Positions 16,164 to 26,376 are shown, counted from the stretch's first letter. The stretch is DNA of 41,949 nucleotides from Ardenticatenaceae bacterium (GCA_030065875.1 JASJCR010000060.1:1-41949); one strand, 5' to 3'. Notes: generated by a model from the sequence alone, not told the origin. Translations and numbers: made by a program.

Positions 16164-17275
16164 AACAAATTTCAAAATCATTAACCTTCCTTTTTGTCTC
16201 TCTGCTCTTGGTCGGTTTGATCAGCGGCTGTGACGATCCGGCCGCCGTTCCCCCACCACCGGCCTCAACCGGGGCCCCGTTTCCGGTGGCGGACGCTCAA
16301 ATGCGCGGCGATCGTCTGTTTACGATGAGCGTCACCGAAGCGGCCGGCGAGGATTACGATTTATCGATGGATTTAGCCCGCTCCGTAGGGACTGAGTCGG
16401 TTTCCCTCAGCGTCTACTGGGATGATATCGAAACCGCACCTGGGGAATTTGCGCCTGACCCCAACTGGCTGGAAATCGCCAACGTGTATTATGCAGCCAA
16501 AGAGGTTGAAGTAACTCTGGCCCTGTCGGTGATTGACACCAACAACATTCGCCTGCCGGCCGATCTGGCCGGACGCGACTTTGACGATCCGGAGATGATT
16601 GACCGCTTTAACGGCCTTCTCGATTATGTAGTTACTCAATTGCCCGACGTCCAGTTAACTACGCTGGCCATTGGCAACGAAATTGATATTTATTTGTGGA
16701 ACGATTCGGCTCAGTGGGCCGCCTACGAAACGTTTTTTGTGGAAACGGCCGCCCATGCTCGCACCCTGTGGCCCGATGTACCGGTAGGCACAAAGGTGAC
16801 CTACGGCGGATTAACAAGTTCCCCTGCTTCTGCGATTCAATCGATTACCAAACACGGTGATGTAGCCCTGGTCACCTATTATCCCCTCAACGACGATTTT
16901 ACCGTCCGACCTCCTTCAACCGTTCACAACGATTTCCAAACCATCAGTGACGCCTTTCCCGGCCAGACGATTTATTTATTGGAAACAGGTTACCCGTCCG
17001 GAAGCGACAACAACAGCTCAGAGGCTCAGCAGGCGGAATTTGTCCACGAGATGTTTATGGCCTGGGATGACCATGCCGAACAAATTGCGGTCCTCAACTA
17101 CACCTGGCTGACCGACATGCCCTCCTCGGCCGTGGAAGACATGACCAGCTACTATCGGCTGGATGATGCCGGTTTTGTTAGTTATCTGGCCACGCTGGGG
17201 CTGCGCCAAAATGATGGAACCGAGAAACTGGCGCTCTCTCAGCTGGCGCAGGAGGTAGAGGCGCGTGATTGGTAA
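16160..17275 (+). CDS. Lipoprotein with a clan GH-A-like glycosidase barrel
   Basis: 371 aa. Signal peptide with lipobox LISGC, so lipidation at Cys24, then a Pro-rich linker. The rest looks like a (beta/alpha)8 barrel. TLAIGNEID has the Asn-Glu pair typical of the acid/base residue of clan GH-A (Glu174), and IYLLETGYPSG carries a second Glu at the end of a strand (Glu275) as candidate nucleophile. The arrangement resembles GH5/GH53-type enzymes, but I cannot name the family. The start at ATG 16160 is fixed by the signal peptide and the 4-base overlap with the upstream gene. Likely role: hydrolysis of an outside polysaccharide at the membrane surface. Confidence 0.78.
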   Translation: MKQISKSLTFLFVSLLLVGLISGCDDPAAVPPPPASTGAPFPVADAQMRGDRLFTMSVTEAAGEDYDLSMDLARSVGTESVSLSVYWDDIETAPGEFAPDPNWLEIANVYYAAKEVEVTLALSVIDTNNIRLPADLAGRDFDDPEMIDRFNGLLDYVVTQLPDVQLTTLAIGNEIDIYLWNDSAQWAAYETFFVETAAHARTLWPDVPVGTKVTYGGLTSSPASAIQSITKHGDVALVTYYPLNDDFTVRPPSTVHNDFQTISDAFPGQTIYLLETGYPSGSDNNSSEAQQAEFVHEMFMAWDDHAEQIAVLNYTWLTDMPSSAVEDMTSYYRLDDAGFVSYLATLGLRQNDGTEKLALSQLAQEVEARDW

Positions 17276-17347
17276 GTTCTTGCCGAGTTAAGGGCGGATA
17301 GGTTCAAACGTATGATCAAACAGGACGAAATGGATCCATCTTGCACT

Positions 17348-17478
17348 GTAGGGCCGCAGCATGCTGCGGCCGATCCATCTCCCCGACAGGTTATTTAGCG
17401 GTTAACAATGAAATCATTCGCCATGGAGCGGAAGGGTATGGCAGGCGATCCCATGGCCGCAGCATGCTGCGGCCCTAC
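17348..17478. repeat. Inverted pair of 20-bp palindromes (BIME-like)
   Basis: The perfect palindrome GGCCGCAGCATGCTGCGGCC occurs at 17352-17371 and 17455-17474. The outer ends are GTAG on the left and CTAC on the right, so the whole 131-bp unit is an inverted repeat with 24 identical terminal bases. It lies between the ends of convergent genes (lipoprotein at 17275, LuxR-type regulator at 17587). It may be a REP/BIME-like or MITE-like unit and could also stop transcription. The rest of 17276-17586 shows no gene. Confidence 0.8.
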
Positions 17479-17586
17479 CAATTAGCGAAGTAGAGTAAAA
17501 ATACCCCCCAGCGTCGGAGAGGGGCGCTTGTTGGCCTGTATGACGGCGGAAATTTATCCATCCCTCCTTGAATCGGAGGAGATTGT

Positions 17587-20064
17587 TTAAATCAACCCCA
17601 GCTCGCGAGCACGAGCGGCCGCCTGTGTACGGCTGCGGACCCCTAATTTGCCGTACAGGTTGTTGGTATGAGCCTTAATCGTTCCAACAACCACCACAAA
17701 ATGATCGGCGATTTCGCGATTGCTCATACCAGCCGCGATTAACCTGAGAATTTCCAGTTCCCGCGAGGTAAGCGGCTCAACCAGCGCCTGATTGGCCTGT
17801 CGGGAAGCGTCACTGGAAGAACGGCTATCTGAATCAAAAGACAGGTCGCTCAAGGTGTTTTTAGCCAGGGCCACCACGCTTTCCAAATCCTCCGGGATGG
17901 CCGTGACGGACGGAATGCGGATTTGGGCCTCGTGGGAGATGGCCGGATGAGATGACGCAGCGGCAAAAATCACGTCGGCCGCTTCAGAACGGTCAAACAT
18001 CTTCAGTAAATGCCCAACCTCTACCAGAACGGTCAATACCAGGGTGACAAACTCCATTTCCCCGGCCATCTGCAGTGCTTCAGCTAAAAAATCGCGCGCC
18101 GTACGCCCATCCCGAACCGCCAGCGCCGCCCGAGCCGCACCCACATATGCCGTGGCCAGTCCACCCGGGTCGAGAACCTGCTCGTAATGGAAGATGCCGC
18201 GCTGAAACAGCTCCTGGGCTGTTTTTGGGTCCTGCTCCAGCAGAGCGATCTCTCCGAGGTGGGTGAGGGCAACGGCCATCCCTTCCGCATCACCAAACCT
18301 TTCCCGCATCTCAAAACTGGCCTGAAAATGCCTTCGGGCAACGGCCGCTCCACCTTGCTGCCGGGCGATTTTTCCCAGTTCAAGATGGCAGTAAGCCATA
18401 AACCAGCGATCCTGCACCTCTTCGGCCGCAGCAAAAGCCGCCTGAGCGTACTCGTGGGCTTTGGTGAAATCCCCCACCGCTGAGGCGATGCTGGCCAACT
18501 GATAGTAGGCGGTTTGCCGGTTCCCGTAAAAAGCTTGGGGGCTTTGACTGCGTTCCAGGGCGCGATTGATGGTCCTGGCTGCACCAGCATAATCTCCGTG
18601 AATGGTAGCAATTACCCCAAGCACCAGTTCAGGGTCATGGGTGTGGCCATTGGGTAAGGGCAGCGGAAAACCCGATTCCTGATAAACGGTAAGACACTCC
18701 TCGGCCAGCGCTTGGGACCGGCTAATATGGCCAAAACGAAGCTCGTACCAGGCCAAGGCCACCAGCAGCAGGGCGCGGCTTTCCTGACCAACCGGCTCAT
18801 CTTCAGGCAGAGCAGCCAGAGCGATTTCCAAGGTTTGTATCCCGTCGAGATAACGGCCGCGGAGCTGAAAATAGTAGCTCAAGGGTATGATCATCTGGCG
18901 CAAATTTTCCCAACGGCCGTGATGAATTGCCCAAGTCCAGGCCGCCCGAATATTGTCCACCTCCTGCTCGATGACCGCGGCTGATTCCAGCTGTTCTCCA
19001 CCAAATAATTGCCGCTGTCGTTGAGTTAGGAAGGTCGTGTAATAGGCACAATGATTGTGAAACGTGTCGATCAACTGGTCGGGGAAATGAGACAATGATT
19101 CCCGGGCAAACTGCCGCAGCAGCTCATGGATTTGAAAGCGGCCGCTGGCTTCCCACATCAAGAGTGATTTATCTACCAGCTTGGTTAACAGTTGCAGGGA
19201 AGCTCCGGTTACCTGCTCCGCAGCTTCCCGCCGAAACCCACCACGAAAGGCGGACAGGCGAGCGTACATGTTTTGTTCTTCAGGCGCTAACATCTGCCAT
19301 GATTGATTGTACACCGCCCGCATGCTGCGATGACGCTCCGGCACGTTTCGCAATCGCGTGTTTAGAAAATGGAGATTTTTTTTGATTTCGGCGGCAATGG
19401 TTTCGCTGGCCATGGTCCTGATCCACGAAGCGGCCAGCTCCAGGGCCAGGGGAAGGCCACCGGTTAAGCGACAGATATCGAGCACCGCTTCCCTTTCTTC
19501 AGCCAGGATAAAATCCGGCCGTTGGCGGCGGACTCGATCACAAAACAGGGCGACCGCGCCATACGTTTCCAGATCATCGTCACTGTCATTCAAGGGAAAA
19601 GAAAGGCCTGAAAGCGGTAAAAGCCACTCTTCCTGTAAATTCAAAACCTCCCGCGAGGTGACCAACAATTTGATTCCTGGTGCGGCCGTCAGCAGCTTCG
19701 AGAGATCTCCCGCGCAGTCGATGACGTGCTCCAGATTGTCTAATATCAGCAGAATATTTTTGCGGCCCAAAAAGGCCGCCAGTTGATCGACTGGTGCATT
19801 TTCCCCGACCAGTATAAAACCGAGGGCATCGGCCACGGCCGGCAAAACCGCATCAGCCGCAGTTACCGGCTGCAGCGGCACAAATATCTTTTCTATCGGG
19901 ATTTCCTCTATCGCGGCCAGAGTCAGGCGCGTTTTTCCTACCCCACCAGGGCCGGTCACCGTGACCAGACGGCACCCCGGATCAGCCAGGATTCTCTGTA
20001 GTTCAGCCAGATCGGTTTCGCGGCCGACAAAGCTTGTACTCGAGTGGACAGAGGCGTCGATCAT
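17587..20064 (-). CDS. Large LuxR-type ATPase regulator (LAL/AfsR-like)
   Basis: 825 aa. An N-terminal STAND/NB-ARC-like ATPase carries Walker A GPGGVGKT with Lys44, Walker B ILLILDN and the LLVTSRE sensor. The middle (about 380-690) is helical and repetitive, with TPR-like units such as ALLLVALAWYELRFGHISRS. The last 65 residues are a LuxR helix-turn-helix (LTSRELEILRLIAAGMSNRE, then TIKAHTNNLYGKLGVRSRTQ). Such proteins oligomerise on ATP and ligand binding and activate promoters. It lies 11 bases after a NarL-type response regulator gene, itself overlapping a sensor kinase gene, so a signal cascade is likely. The ATG at 20064 lacks a clear ribosome-binding site. Confidence 0.9.
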   Translation of the reverse strand: MIDASVHSSTSFVGRETDLAELQRILADPGCRLVTVTGPGGVGKTRLTLAAIEEIPIEKIFVPLQPVTAADAVLPAVADALGFILVGENAPVDQLAAFLGRKNILLILDNLEHVIDCAGDLSKLLTAAPGIKLLVTSREVLNLQEEWLLPLSGLSFPLNDSDDDLETYGAVALFCDRVRRQRPDFILAEEREAVLDICRLTGGLPLALELAASWIRTMASETIAAEIKKNLHFLNTRLRNVPERHRSMRAVYNQSWQMLAPEEQNMYARLSAFRGGFRREAAEQVTGASLQLLTKLVDKSLLMWEASGRFQIHELLRQFARESLSHFPDQLIDTFHNHCAYYTTFLTQRQRQLFGGEQLESAAVIEQEVDNIRAAWTWAIHHGRWENLRQMIIPLSYYFQLRGRYLDGIQTLEIALAALPEDEPVGQESRALLLVALAWYELRFGHISRSQALAEECLTVYQESGFPLPLPNGHTHDPELVLGVIATIHGDYAGAARTINRALERSQSPQAFYGNRQTAYYQLASIASAVGDFTKAHEYAQAAFAAAEEVQDRWFMAYCHLELGKIARQQGGAAVARRHFQASFEMRERFGDAEGMAVALTHLGEIALLEQDPKTAQELFQRGIFHYEQVLDPGGLATAYVGAARAALAVRDGRTARDFLAEALQMAGEMEFVTLVLTVLVEVGHLLKMFDRSEAADVIFAAASSHPAISHEAQIRIPSVTAIPEDLESVVALAKNTLSDLSFDSDSRSSSDASRQANQALVEPLTSRELEILRLIAAGMSNREIADHFVVVVGTIKAHTNNLYGKLGVRSRTQAAARARELGLI

Positions 20065-20075
20065 GATTTTGGAAA

Positions 20076-20710
<635 letters not shown>

Positions 20711-20714
<4 letters not shown>

Positions 20715-23443
20715 CTGTCGTTCTCACTTTTTTCAAGGGGCAGTTCCGCCTTGACGGTTGTGCCCTCCCCCAATTTGGAAACAATTTCTATCCGGCCGTT
20801 TAATGCCTCAGCACGCTCCTGCATGGTGCGCAAGCCAAGCCCGCTCCCCGACCGTATCCCGCGATCAAAACCAAGGCCGTCATCGACAATTTCCAACTTC
20901 ACAGCCGGGCCATCCACTTTTAAATCGATTTCCACACGAGCCGCTTCCGCGTGTTTGACCACGTTGTTTAACGCTTCCTGCGTCATGCGAAAAAGGGCGA
21001 TTTCAATTTCTAACGGCCGCGGCTGATAATTTTCAGCATGTAGCATAATTTCCGGCCGCTCCAATTTTAACGATTCGATATGGCGCGAAAGCGCTACCAC
21101 CAACCCATCTCGCCGCAGCCTGGTAATTCCCGGCAGGGTCACGCCCGACTCTGTGGGCAGCGGCGGCGGATCAGAGGAGCGCAGTTCAAACAGGAGCGCC
21201 CGCATTTCCGCCAGCGCGCTCTGACTTAATTCGAGGAGGCGGTTAATGCGCCGTTCCCCCTCGGCCGGATCGCGCTGCCACGCCGGAGACACCGACTGCC
21301 CAACAAGCGTCATGCTAAAGATAAGCTGGGTCACCGAATCGTGTAGCTCGCGGGCCAATCTCTGCCGCTCGCGAAGCACGGCCATCTCCTGGCCGGTTTC
21401 AACCAGAAGCGACTGCTGTCGTCGGGTGTCGATGGCGGTTGCCAACTGGGCGGCCGTCACCTGATAAGGCCACAGATCGCTTTGCCGCCACTCATACACC
21501 GCCGGATACGTCAAAATGACCACCCCGATCCGCTTGCGGCGCACAATCAGGGGGATAAAAGCCAGCGCCGGCCGGCCCGATTCAGCCTGCAGCCGGCGCA
21601 GTTGAGGGTTTGCTCGAGGGTCAGAATGAACGTCTGACATGACCACCGTTTGACCCTGATCGAGCAGCGGGTCGATGGCATCACGCGTGTATCCCAGCCG
21701 CTCTCGAAAAAGCTGCAAACCATCCTGTGGCGACCACACCCCGCGTACAATGACGGCTGTCCGCTCATCAAAATCATCAAAATCATAAAGGGCAACCGTA
21801 CAAACATAGCGGCCGCGGATCGCTACATGCTGCAAATACGCTTCAATCACGTTGTCGACATCCAGCGCGTTGGTCATGCGGCGGCTGGTTTCATACAGAA
21901 GCTGGGTCTCAGCCAAATTGTGCTGCATCTGTTCAAAAAGATCGGCATTGGTGATCGCCACCCCCAGCTGATCGGCCACAATTTCCAGATCGGCCGCTTC
22001 GCGGGGGTCAATCGAGTGCGTCGTTTCCACATTTAGCACCCCTAACAGGCGCTGACCAACCACGATGGGTAGCGCCAGCTCGGAGCAGATGTCGGCCGCA
22101 TTGGGGATGGGAATATAGCGAGGATCCTGCTTCACGTCGGGGATAAATACCGGCCGGCGCAGCTGGGCCGCTTCACCAATGATGCCCTGTCCGATGTGCT
22201 GGCTGTAAGGACCTTTGATATTGTCCGCATAAAACCCGCTGCGTGCGGTAAGCACCAACAGTTCCGGATTTTCCGAATCAACCAGCAAAACCGCGGTATT
22301 GCTGTAGGCTAGCTCCTCGGCAATAGCCAGGACGGCCGTCTGCAACAAATCATTTAAATCCAGCGATGCGGCTATTAATTTTCCGATACGGGCCAACGTC
22401 GCCTGCCGGGCGGCCCGCCGTTTTTCAACGGTAAACAGGCGAGCGTTTTCAATGGCGATCCCTAGCTGGTTCCCGGCCGTCTTGAGCAAGGCCACATCGT
22501 TTTCATCGAGATGTTCGCTCGAAGCGACATTTAAAACACCCAACAGCTGTGTGCCGGCGATAATTGGCACGCTGATGACCGACCGCACATAATCCGTTTC
22601 CGGTATCGGCCACACGCGGGGATCACTTTTGGCGTCTGTGGTCAGCATCGTTTGCCGGGTCCGGGCAGCAGCTCCGGCTAACCCATCATGGATAGAAAAT
22701 TTAAAATCGGCCGGTAAATGGCGAGCATAAATACCGCTGCGCGCACCTAAAGAAAATGTATCGGGGTCTTGTTCATCGATCTTTAAAAAGGCGGCGTTGG
22801 CATAATGAAGATGGCCGCTAATGGCGTCAACGGCCGTTTGTAGTAGATCATCCAGCTCCAATGTGCTGTTGATAATCTCCCCAATGCGGGTCAGGGTCAT
22901 TTGCCGGGCGGCGCGCAATTTTTCGGCGGCAAATAAGCGGGCGTTTTCAATGGCGATGGCCGCATGCCGGGCCAATTGTGACAGCAATTCTACATCCTGA
23001 TCGTTAAACTGCCGCGGTGGGTCTGCTCCCAGGCCAAAAAAACCGATCATCCGGTCATGCCAGAAGATCGGCAGCCCAATTATCGCATCGTACTTTAAAT
23101 CGGTTTTTAGGGGTGCTTCCAGCTCATCGTACCGATCAAGGATGATCGGTTTCTTGTGGGCCAAAACCTGACCGGCCAGCCCAACACCGGCCGGCATCTC
23201 CGCTCCCAATTCACCCGGCGGCATTTGATAAATCGCCTCGGTGCGAACCAGCTGCTGCCGCTCATCAACCAGACCGATGGTGCCTCGATCGGCACCCAGC
23301 AATTCGCAGGCGTGCTGCACAATGCGCGTCAGCAGCGGCCGGAGATCAAGCTCGCTGCTAATCGATTCAATTATTGCTCGTAGACTTTCCTGTTGGCGCA
23401 GTACCTTTTCCAGATTGGTAGGATCATATTTCGGCATCGTCAC
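20711..23443 (-). CDS. Cytoplasmic four-GAF sensor histidine kinase (HisKA_3)
   Basis: 910 aa with no membrane segment. Four GAF domains at about residues 30-170, 193-335, 362-503 and 527-672 are joined by helices. The second and third are closely similar (GVLNVASSEHLDENDV and GVLNVETTHSIDPREA), suggesting internal duplication. The HisKA_3 box RQRLARELHDSVTQLIFSM has phosphoacceptor His701. An HATPase domain follows with ALNNVVKHAEA and GLGLRTMQERAEAL, typical of NarX/DesK-type kinases. It should phosphorylate the overlapping response regulator. No Cys cluster suggesting Fe-S or NO sensing stands out. The start may be GTG 23443 (AAGG nearby) or ATG 23437. Confidence 0.93.
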
Positions 23444-23853
23444 CGCTTGCCTTTTGCTGTTTCCTCATTCAATACTCTTGAGCTTTCAAGGTATATACTA
23501 CCTTTGACCTTTTTGCCAAATTGATTTGGGGGCCGTCACCCAATTTTCAACCCAGGAAATTGAATAGATTAAGTATAAATCATCGCGCCTGACAAGTCAG
23601 CCATCGGCGGTCAGATTTGAACCATGTCATTTGGCGGATTGGCACCCCTAACTAAAGTTACTTCTCCCCGCTGAGCAGAAAGTGAACAAAAAACGGTCTG
23701 GATTGTGATCAACCTGCTGCCCTACGGTCTTTAAAGAGAATTTTAAACGCGAATGGCGCGGATTAGACCAAATTATTTTTTCTAATTCCTCAAATCCGCG
23801 GCTGATGATTCATGTGGTTCGCTTAGAGGATTTGGAAATTACAGAGGATAATC
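23444..23853. other. Divergent intergenic region, 410 bp
   Basis: No gene is visible. A degenerate repeat core occurs at about 23745-23810 (GCGCGGATTAGACCAAATTA, then TCAAATCCGCGGCTGATG). TAACTAAAGTTA near 23650 repeats a palindrome found near 14930. It must hold the promoters of the sensor kinase operon and of the transglutaminase gene, but I cannot assign hexamers with confidence. Confidence 0.5.
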
Positions 23854-25842
23854 ATGTTCAATTTAAAACGACTTCTAATCACTTTGCTGTTTTTATCGTT
23901 GGGAACGCTCTTTCTGATCGGTAATCAGCAGGCAGCGGCCGACACGACGGCCGTTAACGCCATCACCATTGAAGATATAAACTTTGAGAAGGGACAGCTT
24001 TACGGAGAATACGTCAAAAAATATCCCAGCACCGTTTATCGCCGCGGGGATTCCTTTGACATCACCCTCACCCTCGAGGGGGAACCGGTATTTGCCTCGG
24101 TTACGGTCTTCGCTCCGGCAAATTACAATTCGGTGTTTGATTCAATATCCTGCGAAGCGAATTCAGATGGTTTTGCTAGCTGCAATCAGGGCACCAAATC
24201 AGCTAACGGCTACATCGAATGGTTGGGGTGGAACCGCTACCGGGTGACGCTGCTCAATCCGGCGGTCAATGATGTTCTAATTGGCAATTACAAGGTTTTG
24301 GTGAAGGTCGCTGATGCGACCGAAAGTGAGGATCAAAAAGATTCGCTAAAAGATTTTAGCAAGAAATTTGCGGTCATATTTAATCCATTTAATCCGGACG
24401 ATGAGGTTTATCATCCCTCTGACCTGATTCGCCAAGCCTTTGCTTACAGTAAGGCATCAGGGGCCAGCGCCCGGGATGAATACGGGGTTTGGTTTGCAGC
24501 AGTTGACTTTAAGAGACCTGATGGCAATTGGCGGACCAGGGCAAAACAAAAAACATTTACCCTGCGACCATATTCGCCTTTTATCTTTGACGCCATGATT
24601 GCCCAGCTAGACGTTCATGCACTGAATTCAGCCAAAGAAGCATATGGGGTGTTAAGCACCTATGTCGACAACCATCTTGTCGATGATGGTGGATCTATCC
24701 AGTATGATGTAAAACATCTCATGCCCCAAGGCTCAAGAGCACAATGTGCCAGTCATGCCAACTTCCTCGTATCCCATTTGCGCTCGGCCGGGATTCCCTC
24801 AATTCCCATATATATCGATATCCATTCATGGGGAACAAAACGGTGGGAATTCCACACCTGGGTGGAAGCGTGGATGGGCAGCAGCTGGCTAGCGGTTGAT
24901 CCCTTTTCACATAAAAACACGCCCATATCGCAAATGACCTTCGGCAATTCTGGACCCGCATACGATGAACCAAATAATGATCTTATCGGGTATGGCCCCG
25001 CATCGTGGAAATTTACGAATAATAACAGGATCAACTATCAGGCGATATTTGACGGTAGAAACCCTCTCATGAGCGGCGGCCCAGAAAGCTTTGCGGCCAC
25101 GGTTGTGCCCAACGGCTTAATCAATTTATCCAGGGCGTACTGGCCCAATGGTGCCCATCCGGACGTAAGAAGCGTGGCCAGCACGGTCGATTTGGCGATC
25201 ACGACCGATCAATCGTCATATGCGGTTGGGGAGACGGCCAAAATCTCCGTGACCTTAACCAATTTGACCGATGCGCCGCTCAATGTCCCTCTCAACGTCA
25301 TGCTTGAAGGTGATTATTTATTCACCAAATCTAGGGCCGACACGTCAATGATAGTGCACAATGCCAATCAAATTATTCCCGCTAACGGCCAACTCATCGT
25401 GCCGGTTACGACTCGGGTTTCTGAAAGCACCCGCAGCGATTACACCTATCGCCTTGTAGCCACGGCCGATGATCAGGTCGTCGCGACCACATTTGAGGTT
25501 GCCGCCAGCGTATCGGTCGATGTCTCCCTGCCGTCCTGTATTACTCCCAATCAGCCATTCCAGCTGCCAATTTCAATTACCAACGTGACCCTGGAAGATA
25601 TTGAAGAGCCAGAAATATTCTTAACGTTTCCCTCTGAGTACACCGTGCAGGAATCGCTGCCGCTGGCGATAGGCACGCTTGAGGTCGGCGAGACATGGTC
25701 AACCTCTTTGACCGTTACCGCCGCAGAGTCGGGTATCGCTCACCTTGACTTGCTGGTCAACACCGGCAGCGGCAGCAATACTGAGATTCCGCTTTCAATA
25801 GCGACGATGTGCCCGGTGTTTCTGCCGGCTATCATTAATTGA
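23854..25842 (+). CDS. Secreted transglutaminase with animal-type four-domain order
   Basis: 662 aa with a Sec signal peptide (about 1-30). Residues about 35-175 match the N-terminal beta domain of animal transglutaminases: VYRRGDSFDITLTLEG, VTLLNPA..IGNYKVLVKV, then FAVIFNPFNPDDEVYHPSD. The core has probable triad Cys298 (GSRAQCASHANF), His334 (WEFHTWVEAW) and Asp349 (SWLAVDPF), matching the C-H-D order and the NFHxWxEAWM...AVDP context of factor XIII/TG2. Two Ig-like beta domains follow (about 445-550 and 555-650), as in the animal barrels. It ends CPVFLPAIIN. Expected chemistry is protein cross-linking or thiol-protease-like cleavage outside the cell; which one is open. AGAGGATAATC precedes the ATG. 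Confidence 0.85.
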   Translation: MFNLKRLLITLLFLSLGTLFLIGNQQAAADTTAVNAITIEDINFEKGQLYGEYVKKYPSTVYRRGDSFDITLTLEGEPVFASVTVFAPANYNSVFDSISCEANSDGFASCNQGTKSANGYIEWLGWNRYRVTLLNPAVNDVLIGNYKVLVKVADATESEDQKDSLKDFSKKFAVIFNPFNPDDEVYHPSDLIRQAFAYSKASGASARDEYGVWFAAVDFKRPDGNWRTRAKQKTFTLRPYSPFIFDAMIAQLDVHALNSAKEAYGVLSTYVDNHLVDDGGSIQYDVKHLMPQGSRAQCASHANFLVSHLRSAGIPSIPIYIDIHSWGTKRWEFHTWVEAWMGSSWLAVDPFSHKNTPISQMTFGNSGPAYDEPNNDLIGYGPASWKFTNNNRINYQAIFDGRNPLMSGGPESFAATVVPNGLINLSRAYWPNGAHPDVRSVASTVDLAITTDQSSYAVGETAKISVTLTNLTDAPLNVPLNVMLEGDYLFTKSRADTSMIVHNANQIIPANGQLIVPVTTRVSESTRSDYTYRLVATADDQVVATTFEVAASVSVDVSLPSCITPNQPFQLPISITNVTLEDIEEPEIFLTFPSEYTVQESLPLAIGTLEVGETWSTSLTVTAAESGIAHLDLLVNTGSGSNTEIPLSIATMCPVFLPAIIN

Positions 25843-25852
25843 GTGTAACCCT

Positions 25853-25907
25853 AATTCCCCGGAAAATTCATAAATGAAGATTAACTTGAATTATTTTCCG
25901 GGGATTT
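25853..25907. repeat. 55-bp inverted-repeat element, empty TTAA site
   Basis: CCCCGGAAAAT and ATTTTCCGGGG form perfect 11-bp arms around an AT-rich middle with TTAA at 25881-25884. The right arm encodes the last residues and the TTAA gives the stop codon of the small gene on the minus strand. A second copy, about 88% identical, lies at 26191-26376 and is split at the same TTAA by a MITE-like element. Here it may also act as a terminator between the convergent transglutaminase and small-protein genes. Confidence 0.8.
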
Positions 25908-26174
25908 CAATAGGGAACGACGAGCCTCGCTCCAAAGAATAATAAACCCCACAATCCCACCGATAAACGTGGGCATCAGGAAATTTAGCTGCCATGTAAA
26001 GCCAGAGGGCGTTTGGATGTGTTCATACCAGGGTAAGCCCAATCCGATCGTGTACACCCACGTTTGACCCTCGGCGGTGTTGGTCATTTCAATTGAGGTT
26101 GAGATAAATAAGAAAACAAGAACAATCGCCAGAATCGCTTTTAAAGACACATTTTCGTTCAAGGATTTCATCAT
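25881..26174 (-). CDS. Small two-helix membrane protein
   Basis: 97 aa from ATG 26174 (GGAGAG 9 bases upstream). Two membrane helices, about residues 12-30 and 68-84, flank an outside loop of about 35 residues (TNTAEGQTWVYTIGLGLPWY onward). I do not recognise the family. The C-terminal tail SPENNSS is encoded by the right arm of the inverted-repeat element at 25853-25907, and the Ser/Thr kinase upstream has an equivalent tail from the second copy. It is the last gene of the long minus-strand operon, separated from the kinase by a MITE-like insertion. Confidence 0.65.
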   Translation of the reverse strand: MMKSLNENVSLKAILAIVLVFLFISTSIEMTNTAEGQTWVYTIGLGLPWYEHIQTPSGFTWQLNFLMPTFIGGIVGFIILWSEARRSLLKSPENNSS

Positions 26175-26190
26175 TGACTTTCTCTCCAAC

Positions 26191-26376
26191 AATTCCCCAG
26201 AAAACTCATAAATGAAAATTAAGTGGTTTACAAAAAGAGTTGTTAAAAAAGCCACGGATTAACACAGATTCTCACAGATTTCTCTCTCTAATCTGCGAAC
26301 CTACGGTTCTGCGCTGCGCGCTCTGCGGATAGTTAATTTTTGTAAATCACTTAACCCGAATTATTTTCCGGGGAAT
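26191..26376. repeat. Second copy of the 55-bp element, split by a MITE
   Basis: The left part at 26191-26222 matches 25853-25884 at 29 of 32 bases, and the right part at 26355-26376 matches the right arm of the first copy. Between them lies the element 26223-26350 flanked by TTAA on both sides. The right part encodes the kinase tail NSPENNSG. Confidence 0.8.
26219..26354 (+). mobile_element. MITE-like element, copy D (TTAA duplicated, empty site known)
   Basis: The body at 26223-26350 (128 bp) starts GTGGTTTACAAAAA and ends TTTTTGTAAATCAC, 13 of 14 positions inverted-repeat. TTAA flanks both sides. The unoccupied sequence at 25853-25907 has a single TTAA, proving target duplication. The interior has GCCACGGATTAACACAGATT and the CTGCGAACC..GCGCTGCGCGC hairpin shared with the copy at 33496. 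The left TTAA is non-coding; the right TTAA is the kinase stop codon. No coding capacity. Confidence 0.88.
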
